Source of the DNA: Acinetobacter proteolyticus
GTDB lineage: Bacteria; Pseudomonadota; Gammaproteobacteria; Pseudomonadales; Moraxellaceae
Reading direction: 5' to 3'
Assembly (NCBI RefSeq): GCF_000367945.1
Contig: NZ_KB849179.1
Location: 1,268,935-1,332,934 of the forward strand
DNA: 64,000 nucleotides
In this document: positions 45,493 through 55,957 of the stretch, one piece after another
Numbering within the stretch: position 1 is the stretch's first letter
Layout: each line of letters begins with the position of its first letter
Notes under the pieces: model-generated
Seen by the model: only the letters and a program-made list of their open reading frames with translations
Told to the model about the DNA's origin: nothing
Databases searched by the model: none
Made by a program: the position numbers and the translations under genes

Positions 45493-45905
45493 AGAAAGCT
45501 TTTCTAGGCCTTAGCATTAGACCTATCCATTATTGGTAGATGCTTAGCGCTGCTCAGTATTATTGAATTGTGTTAATGAGTCTCGTAATGCGGAAAATTT
45601 AATCGTATATCTCCGTTTTTTATATAATTTTAGATTTTTTCAATTTTACCCTTGAATTTTGATGGCGTAGACTTCATGTTGTTATGCACATTAGTTCTGG
45701 ATCTTTTGTCATGTTTGCTTCATCTCGATGCAGTCAAATAGGACAGATATTCTTGGGTGAAAGTCGTTTTTATTGAGTTATTCAATTTTCCGATTTTAGT
45801 CATGTAAAAATACTATTTCCCCAATAACTAAAAATTATTTATTCTTGACCTCGTAAACAAGTAAGGCGTTAGCCTCTCAATAAAACCTCAATCATGGAGA
45901 CAATG
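45493..45905. other. Intergenic region upstream of ahpC
   Basis: About 400 bp of AT-rich sequence. It should hold the ahpC promoter and probably an OxyR-type control site, but I could not find a site with the correct four-part spacing. No ORF, repeat or RNA gene is supported here. Confidence 0.5.
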
Positions 45906-46469
45906 ATGAGCTTAATTAATACTGAAGTTAAACCATTTAAAGCGACTGCGTACCACAACGGTCAATTTGTTGACGTATCTGAAGCAGATCTTAAAGGCAA
46001 ATGGTCTGTTGTATTCTTCTACCCAGCTGACTTCACTTTCGTATGTCCAACTGAGTTAGGCGACCTTGCTGACAACTATGCTGAATTCCAAAAACTAGGC
46101 GTTGAAATCTATGGCGTGTCTACTGACACTCACTTCACGCACAAAGCTTGGCACGACACTTCAGAAGTTATTGGTAAAATCCAATACCCATTGATCGGTG
46201 ACCCAACTTGGACACTTTCTAAAAACTTCGACGTATTAATCGAAGCTGCTGGTCTTGCTGACCGTGGTACTTTCGTAATCGATCCAGAAGGCAAAATCCA
46301 AATCGTTGAAATCAATGCTGGTGGTATCGGCCGTGATGCATCTGAACTTCTTCGTAAAGTTAAAGCTGCTCAATACGTTCACGCTCACCCAGGTGAAGTT
46401 TGCCCAGCTAAATGGAAAGAAGGCGAAGCTACGCTTGCTCCATCTATCGACTTAGTTGGTAAAATCTAA
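45906..46469 (+). CDS. ahpC: Alkyl hydroperoxide reductase subunit C (peroxiredoxin)
   Basis: A 187-residue typical 2-Cys peroxiredoxin. The peroxidatic Cys is in [11 protein letters not shown] and the resolving Cys in [13 protein letters not shown]. The start [11 protein letters not shown] matches E. coli AhpC; GGAG at 45897 serves this ATG. Reduced by AhpF, which here lies about 4 kb away rather than adjacent. Codon use looks highly biased, as in abundant proteins. Confidence 0.96.
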   Translation: MSLINTEVKPFKATAYHNGQFVDVSEADLKGKWSVVFFYPADFTFVCPTELGDLADNYAEFQKLGVEIYGVSTDTHFTHKAWHDTSEVIGKIQYPLIGDPTWTLSKNFDVLIEAAGLADRGTFVIDPEGKIQIVEINAGGIGRDASELLRKVKAAQYVHAHPGEVCPAKWKEGEATLAPSIDLVGKI

Positions 46470-46495
46470 TTATTTAGATTAGACCTAGTCGTCCG

Positions 46496-46523
46496 AAACC
46501 ACCCTTTTTAGGGTGGTTTTTTT
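46496..46523 (+). terminator. Terminator of ahpC
   Basis: AAACCACCC, a 6-nt loop, GGGTGGTTT then T residues. Confidence 0.92.
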
Positions 46524-46721
46524 ATCTACTTTACTTGAGAAATTCTCGCCTGCTCCATCCTAAATTTTATAGCTAATTTTTTACAATTCTTATACTTATA
46601 AATTTATAGCAAGCTTCATTTATGAATTGTCAGACGGTTTCAGTTGGAGTAGTGTCAAAGAATAGAACACCAGAGTTGTTAACTATGTACTAAAAGATCA
46701 AATCAATATGGGGACAAATAT

Positions 46722-46931
46722 ATGGATAAACCGGTTGTTGTAACCTCTTGGAAATATGATGTTTCTTCGCGCTATTTAAAAATTTTCTATAGCAATGGCT
46801 CAGGTGAGCTTTATCATCCAGTTCCAGAGTTTATCTACAATAATTTGCTTCGCACCAATGATAAAACCGCCTTTGTGCACAAATATCTTGAATTTGATCT
46901 GCATTTTAAACGACTCTGTATTTCAGCCTAG
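46722..46931 (+). CDS. KTSC-domain small protein
   Basis: A 69-residue protein. TSWKYDVSSRYLKIFYSNGS, ELYHPVPEFIYNNLL and FVHKYLEF follow the KTSC domain pattern; the KTSC residues themselves are not kept. Such domains occur alone or in phage and nuclease proteins; the function is unknown. Confidence 0.75.
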   Translation: MDKPVVVTSWKYDVSSRYLKIFYSNGSGELYHPVPEFIYNNLLRTNDKTAFVHKYLEFDLHFKRLCISA

Positions 46932-46937
46932 TCATAA

Positions 46938-46962
46938 AAAATCAGCCCGTTGGGCTGATTTT
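46938..46962. terminator. Bidirectional terminator between KTSC gene and alkM
   Basis: AAAATCAGCCC-GTT-GGGCTGATTTT. Confidence 0.88.
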
Positions 46963-46982
46963 CATTGTATCTCACTTAAACT

Positions 46983-48176
46983 TTAAGCAGCATCTTGCTG
47001 TTCAACATATTTATCTAACATCTTCTGTTTGGCTTCAGGGTAAACATTGATTCTGTCCAAGTTACCTTTATAGTGTTGCACCACTCGATCATCCATAATT
47101 TTTGACCACCACGACGGAATAAACGCGGGTAAAATCATGGCGCCATAACCAGCAGGTAATTGTGGTGCATCTTCAAAATGACGCAATGTCTGGAAACTTC
47201 GAGTCGGATTGGCGTGATGATCCGAATGACGTTGTAATTGATACAAGAACAAATTGGTCACGAGGTTATTATTGTTCCAGCTATGTTCTGGCAAAGTCCG
47301 TTCATATTGACCATTTTCTTTCTTTGCACGCATCAAACCATAATGTTCAATATAATTCACAGACTCAAACAAGGTAATTGCATAGGCCGCTTGTGTGACT
47401 TGGAATGGGACTGAACGCAGACCAAACTTACTCAACATGCTGGCATGATAGACAGCAGACATCGCCCAACCATGAATCAACTCATTTTCCTTACAGAAGA
47501 AAGGCAGTTTTTTACGTTCTAAGCGGCTCTTTTCAATTTCGATTGCTGATTTAAAACTACCAATCACGGTACGCGGTAAAAACTTCCAGAAGCTTTCGCC
47601 AAATTGTGACGATGCTGGATCTTCAGGTGTAGCAACGCGACGGTGGTGTCCATACGGGTGTTCAATTCGGAAATGGTTATAACCCGATGGTGCTAAAGCC
47701 AAATGCGAAAGATAATGCTCTAAACGTCCGCTCTTATGGCTCAATTCATGTGCAGTATTAATGGCAATTCCATTGACCATGCCCACCAAAGTTCCCAATA
47801 AAGCCTGATCTGCAACTGACGTGTCTTTACGACTGGCTAAATAGGCCCCATAGATATTGGCCGCGTATTGTAAAGGAATAAAAAGTTTAACAATACGGGC
47901 GTAATAGGGATCGGCCTCTAAATCTGCGATTGCATCTAATGGTGGGTTTTCCGTATCTTCACCAATGAGTTTATCTAAGGTTGGAATAACGCCATGAATA
48001 AATAATGGCCCAAATGAAGCAAAGAACTTTTTCGTTTTTTTAGGACCAAATTGATAGCCCGCCAAACCACCCATTGCAATAGTCGGTACAGCCAAACCCA
48101 ATAGCCATAAATGACGTTTTTTATCCTTAAATGTTGTTGTCGCTTGCTCGACATCCAGTTGAGTATGCATATTCAT
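46983..48176 (-). CDS. alkM: Alkane 1-monooxygenase, AlkB/AlkM type
   Basis: A 397-residue inner-membrane non-haem diiron enzyme that hydroxylates the terminal carbon of n-alkanes using rubredoxin. All histidine boxes are present: HELSHKSGRLEHYLSH, EHPYGHHRRV and LQRHSDHHANP. Several hydrophobic helices flank them. The ATG at 48176 follows GAGGA. The AraC-type regulator is divergent, as for alkM/alkR in A. baylyi. No rubredoxin gene is nearby. Confidence 0.93.
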   Translation of the reverse strand: MNMHTQLDVEQATTTFKDKKRHLWLLGLAVPTIAMGGLAGYQFGPKKTKKFFASFGPLFIHGVIPTLDKLIGEDTENPPLDAIADLEADPYYARIVKLFIPLQYAANIYGAYLASRKDTSVADQALLGTLVGMVNGIAINTAHELSHKSGRLEHYLSHLALAPSGYNHFRIEHPYGHHRRVATPEDPASSQFGESFWKFLPRTVIGSFKSAIEIEKSRLERKKLPFFCKENELIHGWAMSAVYHASMLSKFGLRSVPFQVTQAAYAITLFESVNYIEHYGLMRAKKENGQYERTLPEHSWNNNNLVTNLFLYQLQRHSDHHANPTRSFQTLRHFEDAPQLPAGYGAMILPAFIPSWWSKIMDDRVVQHYKGNLDRINVYPEAKQKMLDKYVEQQDAA

Positions 48177-48244
48177 TAGAAATTCCTCAATCAAACACAA
48201 AATGTTTTGCTTGAATTGATTGTGTCCTTTCACTATCCCTCTAT

Positions 48245-48283
48245 ATTATCATTTTAAGACTTGCTATTATCATTTTAAGACTT
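48245..48283. promoter_or_regulatory. Direct repeat, probable AlkR operator
   Basis: ATTATCATTTTAAGACTT occurs twice (48245-48262 and 48266-48283), 21 bp apart. AraC-family proteins bind direct repeats two turns apart on one face. It lies between alkM and alkR, 16 bp from the alkR start. Confidence 0.72.
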
Positions 48284-48298
48284 TAATGAGTTTTTCTT

Positions 48299-49348
48299 GT
48301 GCAAAAGCAGCAGATCCCGGTTATTCCATCACGTTATTATTTACGACTGATTGAAATTTTAATCGGTACGCATCAATACGATAATGATTTGTTGATGGCA
48401 CTACAGCAAGAACTGGCAAAAACAGAATTATTATCGATTCAACAAATTGAACAATTCATAGAAATTGGTTTAAGTCTGCCCAATACCCAAGACTTGGCCT
48501 TTGAACTCGGTAAAAATATCAAGCTCAGCTCACATAGTCTCGTCGGTTATGCACTCATGACCAGTCCTAATCTAGAACATGCACTGAGGCTGATTGCACA
48601 ATATTTTAGATTGATTATGCCAAGTTTTAAGCTCAGCATTCAGTTTCCAACAGGCTCACAAAAAGTTGAACTGTTATTTGAACCAATTTTGCAGATGAAT
48701 AAGCAGTGTTTGGCCTTTCATATTGAAGCGATTGCCGTAGCGTTCTACTACAGCCTATTAGAATTGGCGGGTCAGCAATTGCAACGCTACCAAGTTTATT
48801 TGAGTGTTCCAGAGCCAAGCTATCAAGAACGTTATTTATCCTTAGTGAAAGCCAATTTCCATTTTAACTATACCTGGCTTGCAGGTATCCGCGTCGTGAT
48901 TGATCAGCAACAATTGGCACTACCCTTACCTTTGGCAGATGCACATAGTTTAAAAATAGTTGAACAACGCTGTCAGGAACAAATCCAGAAGATCTATCAT
49001 CAAGGAGAAATTGTGGAATGGGTCAGCATGATGTTGCGACAAGCCAATCAAGTCCCAACCCTCATGGAATGTGCCAAAGTATTAAACATTTCGACCAAAA
49101 CCTTGCAACGCTATTTGCAGCAACACGGCGTTGAGTTTCAGGCTTTAAAGCAGCAAATCAGTACTGAGCGTGCCATTGAGTTATTAGAAAACTCGACCTT
49201 TACCATTACCCATATTGCCTATGAACTCGGTTATTCCAACCCTGCCAATTTCACCCGTGCATTTAATAAAATGATTGGCTGTAGCCCTCAAGCATATCGA
49301 CTACATCATCAAAGTAAAATCAATTCACTTCAACACCACCATACATAA
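48299..49348 (+). CDS. alkR: AraC-family regulator of alkane hydroxylase
   Basis: A 349-residue regulator with an arabinose-binding-like N-terminal domain and a C-terminal AraC helix-turn-helix pair (KTLQRYLQQHGVEFQALK; GYSNPANFTRAFNKMIGCSP). It starts with GTG. Its place divergent from alkM, as in A. baylyi, indicates activation of alkM in the presence of alkanes. The 3' end overlaps the convergent methyltransferase by 24 bp. Confidence 0.88.
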   Translation: MQKQQIPVIPSRYYLRLIEILIGTHQYDNDLLMALQQELAKTELLSIQQIEQFIEIGLSLPNTQDLAFELGKNIKLSSHSLVGYALMTSPNLEHALRLIAQYFRLIMPSFKLSIQFPTGSQKVELLFEPILQMNKQCLAFHIEAIAVAFYYSLLELAGQQLQRYQVYLSVPEPSYQERYLSLVKANFHFNYTWLAGIRVVIDQQQLALPLPLADAHSLKIVEQRCQEQIQKIYHQGEIVEWVSMMLRQANQVPTLMECAKVLNISTKTLQRYLQQHGVEFQALKQQISTERAIELLENSTFTITHIAYELGYSNPANFTRAFNKMIGCSPQAYRLHHQSKINSLQHHHT

Positions 49349-49912
49349 ACCTGCACCGATCGGCAGAATGGTGCTCATGTAATCTTCATCATCTTTAATC
49401 AGCTCCAGGAATTCCTTCACCTCTGCTGCATGAGAAATCACATTATCAACAATTAAGGTACTTCCCGAAGACTGCAATAAACGCTTCAAGTCTTGCCAGT
49501 AGCTCACATAACTACCACGTTCAGCATCCAGTAAGATCAAATCATAAGGTGCAGTCGCTTGGGCCAGATAATCAGCAGCATCCCCCACCCAAAAATCAAT
49601 AAACGGCTCTAAGCCAAATTCTTCCGCATATTTTTTTGCTTGCGCACTACGAAAGGCATTAATTTCTAAGGTTTGTACACCCCCACCAACAGTTTTACCT
49701 GCTTCAGCCAGCCAAAGTGTTGAATAACCTGTCGAGGTGCCAATTTCTAGAATCCGCTTAGATCGTTGGGTACGGACCAGCATTGCAAGCAGTTTGGCGG
49801 ACTCAGCTTCAATATTTCGGTAGCGTCTTAAACGATCAGACTGTCGAGCATCATGTTGTTTAAACTCATCATATAAATCAGAGATACGTTTTAAAAATAC
49901 AGTGCTGGTCAT
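49325..49912 (-). CDS. Class I SAM O-methyltransferase (caffeoyl-CoA type fold)
   Basis: A 195-residue methyltransferase. The SAM motif is ILEIGTSTGYSTLWLA, with the acidic residue in VQTLEINAF and DLILLDAERG later. The methyl acceptor is unknown. Convergent with and overlapping alkR by 24 bp. Confidence 0.85.
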   Translation of the reverse strand: MTSTVFLKRISDLYDEFKQHDARQSDRLRRYRNIEAESAKLLAMLVRTQRSKRILEIGTSTGYSTLWLAEAGKTVGGGVQTLEINAFRSAQAKKYAEEFGLEPFIDFWVGDAADYLAQATAPYDLILLDAERGSYVSYWQDLKRLLQSSGSTLIVDNVISHAAEVKEFLELIKDDEDYMSTILPIGAGLCMVVLK

Positions 49913-49952
49913 ATTTGATCCCCCAACTACGCTTATGCAAAGTGTATTGAAT

Positions 49953-50171
49953 TTAAGTCGTTTGTATCAGTTTAAAGCGTGGCAGAATTTGACCATCCTC
50001 GAGCTGAACAGTTTCACTAAACATTGCCAATGGACGTACCCACATTGAGTAATCACCATATAAGCATTGATAGACCACCAATTCTTCTTCTGTTTCACTA
50101 TGACGAGCCACGTTAAACACTTGATACAGCTGACCTTTATAGTGTTGATAAATGCCACGTTGTAAGGTCAT
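49953..50171 (-). CDS. DUF1653 protein
   Basis: A 72-residue protein matching the DUF1653 family: [31 protein letters not shown] and [10 protein letters not shown] are diagnostic. Role unknown. It lies 40 nt upstream of the methyltransferase in the same orientation. Confidence 0.88.
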   Translation of the reverse strand: MTLQRGIYQHYKGQLYQVFNVARHSETEEELVVYQCLYGDYSMWVRPLAMFSETVQLEDGQILPRFKLIQTT

Positions 50172-50401
50172 ATTACTTACCCTTTATTTATGCCACGAAA
50201 TGATTGCAGTTATATAACAACTTTGATTGTACTCAAATTTTTGGTGAAAGAAATGTTCAAAAAATAGTAAATTCATTAAAAATTCAAAAAACCGATCAAA
50301 CTCATAAAAACATACTGTTTTATCTATTCAGTACTTTTGCGTACTATAGCCTCATTGAATGAATTTAGCTGATTTAAAAGCCTTAGCCTTTGGAGAAATA
50401 T

Positions 50402-51967
50402 ATGTTAGATCAAAATATTAAAACTCAATTAAAAGCTTACTTAGAACGTTTAGAAAGTCCAATCGAGTTGGTTGCTGCTTTAGATGACTCGGACAAAGCT
50501 GCAAAAATCAAAGAACTCGTGACTGAAATTGCTGAACTTTCTGACCAAGTTACGGCGCGTTTTGACGGTTCAAACGCTCGCCGTCCTAGCTTCGGTGTAG
50601 CCAAAGTAGGTGAACAACCACGTGTGTTCTTTGCTGGCTTACCAATGGGACATGAGTTTACTTCTTTGATCTTGGCATTATTACAAGTATCAGGTTATGC
50701 CCCTAAAGTGTCTGATGACGTACTCACTCAGATCAAAGGCCTCAACTTAACTGCAAACTTTGATGTGTTTGTATCGTTGAGCTGCCATAACTGTCCAGAT
50801 GTGGTTCAAGCTTTGAACTTGATTGCGATCAACAATCCAAATACCACAGCAACCATGATTGATGGTGCTTTCTTCCAAGATGAAGTTGAAGAACGCAAAA
50901 TCTTGGCGGTGCCAATGGTGTTCCAAGACAATCAGCACATTGGTCAAGGTCGTATGACTTTGGAAGAAATCGTTGCCAAGTTGGATAGCAATTCAGCTGA
51001 GAAAGATGCAGCCGCAATCAATGCCAAAGATGCATTTGATGTGTTGGTGATTGGTGGCGGTCCTGCTGGAGGTACAGCGGCGATCTATGCGGCACGTAAA
51101 GGCATCAAAACGGGTATCGTGGCTGAACGCTTCGGTGGTCAGGTGATGGACACGATGGATATTGAGAACTTCACCACGGTACAAAAAACCGTAGGTCCTC
51201 AGTTCGCTCAAGATATGGAAGCCCATGTGCGTGAGTACGGTGTGGACATTATGAACTTGCAACGTGTCAGCAAGATCACTGGTGCAGATCAAACGGCCAA
51301 CGGTCTGGTTGAAGTGGAACTTGAAAACGGTGCCAAACTTGAATCGAAAACCATCATCTTGTCTACAGGTGCACGTTGGAGAGAAATGAATGTGCCAGGT
51401 GAAGCTGAATACCGTACTCGTGGTGTCGCATATTGCCCTCACTGTGATGGTCCATTATTCAAAGGTAAACGTGTTGCAGTGATTGGTGGTGGTAACTCAG
51501 GTGTCGAAGCAGCGATTGATCTTGCCGGGATTGTTGAGCATGTGACTTTGGTTGAGTTTGATACCAAACTACGTGCTGACCAAGTATTGCAGGACAAATT
51601 AAACAGCTTGCCAAATACCACTGTGATCATGAATGCCTTAAGTACTGAAGTGGTCGGTGATGGTGCTCAAGTGACAGCATTGAAATACAAAGACCGTGCC
51701 ACTGAGGTTGAACACACCGTTGAACTTGCAGGGATCTTTGTACAGATTGGTTTATTGCCAAACACGGATTTCTTGAAGAACAGTGCGGTTGAGTTGAGTA
51801 ACCGTGGTGAGATCGTGATTAATGATCGCAACGAAACCAATGTCAAAGGTGTCTTTGCCGCAGGTGACTGTACGACAGTGCCATACAAGCAAATTATCAT
51901 TGCCACAGGTGAAGGCGCGAAAGCATCACTGTCTGCCTTTGATTACATGATCCGTTCTGGTGTTTAA
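50402..51967 (+). CDS. ahpF: Alkyl hydroperoxide reductase subunit F
   Basis: A 521-residue flavoprotein that reduces AhpC with NADH. The N-terminal thioredoxin-like part carries SCHNCPD, FAD binding is [10 protein letters not shown], the thioredoxin-reductase-like redox centre is CPHCDGP, and NAD binding is [10 protein letters not shown]. The ATG at 50402 follows GGAG and gives the same length as E. coli AhpF; a TTG at 50390 overlaps that ribosome site. Confidence 0.96.
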   Translation: MLDQNIKTQLKAYLERLESPIELVAALDDSDKAAKIKELVTEIAELSDQVTARFDGSNARRPSFGVAKVGEQPRVFFAGLPMGHEFTSLILALLQVSGYAPKVSDDVLTQIKGLNLTANFDVFVSLSCHNCPDVVQALNLIAINNPNTTATMIDGAFFQDEVEERKILAVPMVFQDNQHIGQGRMTLEEIVAKLDSNSAEKDAAAINAKDAFDVLVIGGGPAGGTAAIYAARKGIKTGIVAERFGGQVMDTMDIENFTTVQKTVGPQFAQDMEAHVREYGVDIMNLQRVSKITGADQTANGLVEVELENGAKLESKTIILSTGARWREMNVPGEAEYRTRGVAYCPHCDGPLFKGKRVAVIGGGNSGVEAAIDLAGIVEHVTLVEFDTKLRADQVLQDKLNSLPNTTVIMNALSTEVVGDGAQVTALKYKDRATEVEHTVELAGIFVQIGLLPNTDFLKNSAVELSNRGEIVINDRNETNVKGVFAAGDCTTVPYKQIIIATGEGAKASLSAFDYMIRSGV

Positions 51968-51985
51968 ACTGATCTAAAACATGTG

Positions 51986-52023
51986 CACGCCCTTACATTT
52001 TGCGATGTAAGTGCGTGTTTTTA
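51986..52023 (+). terminator. Terminator of ahpF
   Basis: CACGC-C-CTTACA paired with TGTAAG-T-GCGTG (one mismatch), then TTTTT. Confidence 0.8.
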
Positions 52024-52123
52024 CAAGTTATCAACAAATTTTCAACTTTATTATTCATCAAGTTTATGTTTATATTTTCGGTATCCATTCCTATTGGATG
52101 CCACAAAGAAAAGGAAATAGACA

Positions 52124-52468
52124 ATGAATAAATTACTTGTTGCTTTAGGTCTTGCTGCTACTGTTGCGCTTGTAGGCTGTAATAAAGATAAAGCACCTGA
52201 AACTGGTGCAACTACAGGTGAGCATTTAGAACATGCTGCTGACCAAGCTGGTGCTGATGTTAAGAATGCTGCTGATGCTGCTGCGAGCAATGTTGCTACT
52301 GCGGTAGATACAGCGGGTGATCAAATTGATGCTGCTGCTGATCACACTGCGGCTGCAACGGCTGAAGCTGCTGCTAAAACTGAAGCTGCTGCACGTGATG
52401 CTACGGCTAAAGTTGCGGGTGCGGTAGAATCTGGTGCTGCTGATGTGAAAGAAAAAGCTCAACAATAA
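52124..52468 (+). CDS. Alanine-rich small lipoprotein
   Basis: A 114-residue lipoprotein (lipobox ALVGC). The mature part is a run of Ala/Asp/Glu/Lys-rich heptad-like repeats, so probably a long amphipathic helix that could interact with the outer membrane or other lipoproteins. Function unknown. Confidence 0.8.
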   Translation: MNKLLVALGLAATVALVGCNKDKAPETGATTGEHLEHAADQAGADVKNAADAAASNVATAVDTAGDQIDAAADHTAAATAEAAAKTEAAARDATAKVAGAVESGAADVKEKAQQ

Positions 52469-52480
52469 TTGAGTTGAGAT

Positions 52481-52510
52481 AAAAAAGCCTCTGTTTACAG
52501 AGGCTTTTTT
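52481..52510. terminator. Bidirectional terminator
   Basis: AAAAAAGCCTCTG-TTTA-CAGAGGCTTTTTT between the lipoprotein gene and the convergent GST gene. Confidence 0.93.
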
Positions 52511-52521
52511 ATTGGTCTGAA

Positions 52522-53133
52522 TTAACTTAATAAACCTTCATCGCGCATCGCAATTTGCACCGACTGACGTTCAGCCACTTTATTACGCAATGCAATAATA
52601 TTGATATACGGCGTTAAGTCATGTTCGATATGGTTGGACCAGTTGGTGAGGACAAATAAATAGGCATCCGCAGGGCCAAAGTTATCATCAACTAAATAAT
52701 CACAATCTGATTCAGCTAAATAGTTGTCGATATACTTAAGTAAACGATCAACTTCTGCATAGGCTTTGGTTTTCTCATCATCAGTGAGTTTACCGCTAAA
52801 GAATACGGAATAAGCATCATGCAGTTCTGAATTCAAATAGCCTAACCATTCAAGGACTTTGGCACGCCCCATTCCCGAAGGTGGAATTAAATCCTGCTTC
52901 GGATCATGCTGCGCCAAGAACGGTAAAATCGCCACATTCTCAGTTAAAATCAAACCTGGATTAATTTCCAATGCAGGGACATAGCCCTTTGGATTAATCT
53001 CGTAATAATCTGCACCTTTTGAAGTTTTATGTGTTTTTAGATCAACTCGTTCTAAATCAAAATCGACATTTATTTCATTTAAAATAATATGGGCAGCCAA
53101 TGAGCAAGCACCAGGGGAATAATACAACTTCAT
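52522..53133 (-). CDS. Glutathione S-transferase, beta-like
   Basis: A 203-residue GST with the N-terminal thioredoxin-like domain MKLYYSPGACSLAAHI, whose Cys10 is characteristic of bacterial beta-class enzymes, then GYVPALE and a helical C-terminal domain. Substrate unknown. Confidence 0.9.
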   Translation of the reverse strand: MKLYYSPGACSLAAHIILNEINVDFDLERVDLKTHKTSKGADYYEINPKGYVPALEINPGLILTENVAILPFLAQHDPKQDLIPPSGMGRAKVLEWLGYLNSELHDAYSVFFSGKLTDDEKTKAYAEVDRLLKYIDNYLAESDCDYLVDDNFGPADAYLFVLTNWSNHIEHDLTPYINIIALRNKVAERQSVQIAMRDEGLLS

Positions 53134-53339
53134 AATTGATCCTTGTTATCTAACAACTTATGCTCTAGAACGTTCCTACGAAACTCGAGAACAGAAATAA
53201 CTAAAATTTATAATCGCTTTCATGCTAAGAACATCTACACCACTACTATTAATGAATTTTTTTCTGCCTTGCAAGTTATATTCCGTGACGATTGATTAAT
53301 TTATGAAAAAACAAACCTAACAATGTCACGGAAATCAGG

Positions 53340-55775
53340 TTACGCTCGACCAAAAAGCTTGCCTAACCATTCAAATAATGAGTTTAAAAATTCAACGATG
53401 ATATTTTTAGGGTTGTTCGGTTCAAGTTGAGAATCTGAACTTTTCATATCCAAATCAACAATCACAGGATCGTGATCTGAAGAACGATAAGCATCTGCCG
53501 AGAAGAACAAAGCCTTTTGCTCATCGGTTTTATATTCCTCGTTATAGTCCAATACCGTTGGCTCATCGGCATTGATATGCCATGCAAAAGTTTTAATCAC
53601 ACGTTTATACAGATTGGCATCAGCAATGGCATGATCTAGGTTACCTGCACCGCCATAACCATCTGCATCACTTGATACACCAAAGACATAGCTATATGCC
53701 TTACTCCCCTCACCGACCTTACTGTCATTCAACAGAACTTTATAATTGGCTTTCTCAAAAGTCAGAATCGGATCTTCTTTAGCATAACTATTCATATCAC
53801 CTAAAAGTAAGATATTCGGATTCTTCACTTGGGTTGGATTCTTGGCAATCCATTGAGTGAGTTGCTCAACCGCTTTCACTCGGGTCGGGTTCCAGCAGCC
53901 TTGTCCATCACGTTGATCTGCATCGAGAGAGTTTTCATCGACACCTCGACAGCTCTTCGATTTAAGATGATTTGGAATCACTGTAAAGATTTGTCCACCT
54001 TGTACAGGCTTGAAGGATTGCGCAATGGTCGAACGGCTTTTATCCCCCAGGTCCAACACCGCAGGTTTATTCACAGGCTGCACACGTTTGTTATTATAAA
54101 TAATCGCAACTGCAATCACATCGGTACCCAACTGATTGAGTCCTTCGGGTATCACATATTTCCAGTCTGGTCCTAAAGCTTTAGTCAAGTTAGCAACTGC
54201 ACTATCACTGCCATAACCATTATTGGCAATCTCCATCAAACCATACACATCTGCATCAATTGATTTTAATGCATTGACGATTTTGGCATGTTGCTTATCA
54301 AATTCAGCCTGACTGTTGGCACCACGTTCCGTTGGGAAACCATTCTTGCCATTGTCATAGTTCAGCACGTTAAATGCCGCAGCACGAATATGTTTGCTTT
54401 GTTTAGCCGCAATCGTTGTACGCGGATTGGTGGTTACCACTTCTGGCAAGTTTGCTCCTGCAATCGGTTGTACACGCCAAGCATTAAAACGATATTCTAG
54501 AATCCCTTGTGCATTCTTTAACTGATAACCCGAACGTAGCGTATTTAAAGCACTAAAGTTTTGTGGCAACCACGGTGCGCGATTTTGATTGTTATAACCA
54601 TCATCAAAGATAATCTTAGAAAGTAAGTTTTGTTGTGCTAAAGCCTTGGCTTCATTTGAAAGTGCAGGATAAAGATTGGTCGGAATAAATAAGCGACCAA
54701 GGCTTAGAGAAAGTTCCCCATAACGACCAAAATTATAGTTTTCACTTACCGTCAACGTTTGCGGTAATTTCACCAACATCCCTTGATAACGTTTTGGAGA
54801 GTTACCCGCTGTATCGGTCAAACTGCTAAATGGCAAGTTTAAGTCCAGTGGTTGGATCAGCGATGCCATGTTCTGGTTACAGGTTTTAATATCCTGTTGT
54901 AACTGATCCAATTGAAGTTGGTTTTGATAACTGGTTAAACGACCACGCAGGATGACTTCATCACCAACCTGCCCACCTTTGACTGCACTGCTCGCAGGAA
55001 TATAAACAAAGATGGCGTTACTGACATTTGGTGTGGCTTTGCTATCAGGTGTTTGCACATAGAAACCTGAGAAACCATTGCTATAACGATAATCCGCTGT
55101 GATCACACCACGAATGGTATAGTTTTGATTCTGAGTCGACTCGGCTAAACTGGCAATTGGTGTGTCACTACTGCTACAGCTGACGGCATCTACAGGTGGT
55201 GTGGTCGTTGAACCTGTTAAATTCGAAAAGTCATTCCGATCTGTCCATGCCTGCCAAGATTGGTCGAGGTCAAATGGACTGGTCGGATCAACACTCACTA
55301 CGGGATTATCCGTTTGAATGCGTTTAAAGCTATTCGCCATACTGAATACCGTTGTACCCCAACCTGCCGTTGGACGCTCACCGATTCGACCAAAACGATC
55401 TACTGGCGTACCGCGATAAAGCAACACAATGGCATCGTCGCCATTAAAAGATAATCCCGCAACTTGATTAACCTTATCGCCCAATTGTACCTGTAATTCT
55501 GAACGACCTATCAGGAATTTTTGTTTACTGGCCAAGCTACCTTGTAAAGGAAAAGCCGCGGTTTTGACTGTACCACCATTATTAAACTGCTGAATTTCAT
55601 AATCGGCTAAATTCACTGTTGTGGCATCGGGGTTATAAATTTCCAGTCCCTTTTTATTGCTACTGCCATCGACATACTGGCTAAACATCAGTTGTGCATG
55701 TGCAGCAGAAAAGAGTGAAGATGCACCTAACAGGCCTAAACAAATGGCGATCGAATGGTATTTAAAATTGTTCAT
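53340..55775 (-). CDS. ExeM/NucH family extracellular endonuclease
   Basis: An 811-residue exported nuclease. Signal peptide to about AAHA, a lamin-tail-like domain (LMFSQYVDGSSNKKGLEIYN, residues 29-150), a middle OB-like domain, and a C-terminal endonuclease/exonuclease/phosphatase domain with LMEIANNGYGSD, LLGDMNSYAKEDP and SSDHDPVIVDL. The last ~20 residues form a hydrophobic/aromatic tail with basic end (FEWLGKLFGRA) that may anchor or sort the protein. Probably degrades extracellular DNA for nutrient use or biofilm turnover. Confidence 0.88.
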   Translation of the reverse strand: MNNFKYHSIAICLGLLGASSLFSAAHAQLMFSQYVDGSSNKKGLEIYNPDATTVNLADYEIQQFNNGGTVKTAAFPLQGSLASKQKFLIGRSELQVQLGDKVNQVAGLSFNGDDAIVLLYRGTPVDRFGRIGERPTAGWGTTVFSMANSFKRIQTDNPVVSVDPTSPFDLDQSWQAWTDRNDFSNLTGSTTTPPVDAVSCSSSDTPIASLAESTQNQNYTIRGVITADYRYSNGFSGFYVQTPDSKATPNVSNAIFVYIPASSAVKGGQVGDEVILRGRLTSYQNQLQLDQLQQDIKTCNQNMASLIQPLDLNLPFSSLTDTAGNSPKRYQGMLVKLPQTLTVSENYNFGRYGELSLSLGRLFIPTNLYPALSNEAKALAQQNLLSKIIFDDGYNNQNRAPWLPQNFSALNTLRSGYQLKNAQGILEYRFNAWRVQPIAGANLPEVVTTNPRTTIAAKQSKHIRAAAFNVLNYDNGKNGFPTERGANSQAEFDKQHAKIVNALKSIDADVYGLMEIANNGYGSDSAVANLTKALGPDWKYVIPEGLNQLGTDVIAVAIIYNNKRVQPVNKPAVLDLGDKSRSTIAQSFKPVQGGQIFTVIPNHLKSKSCRGVDENSLDADQRDGQGCWNPTRVKAVEQLTQWIAKNPTQVKNPNILLLGDMNSYAKEDPILTFEKANYKVLLNDSKVGEGSKAYSYVFGVSSDADGYGGAGNLDHAIADANLYKRVIKTFAWHINADEPTVLDYNEEYKTDEQKALFFSADAYRSSDHDPVIVDLDMKSSDSQLEPNNPKNIIVEFLNSLFEWLGKLFGRA

Positions 55776-55957
55776 GGTTTTTTACTTAGTGTTAAAATTG
55801 TAATTAGGCTATGCAATTTCTGTGACAGCTACATGAAGATTTTTTGACAAATTTTAAGCAATTTCAAAAATGACTGACTAAATAAAATCACTTAAAGTTT
55901 GACTTGACCACCTGAACACTTAAAATACGGCATTTCTATATTTATATCTCCAGAATC

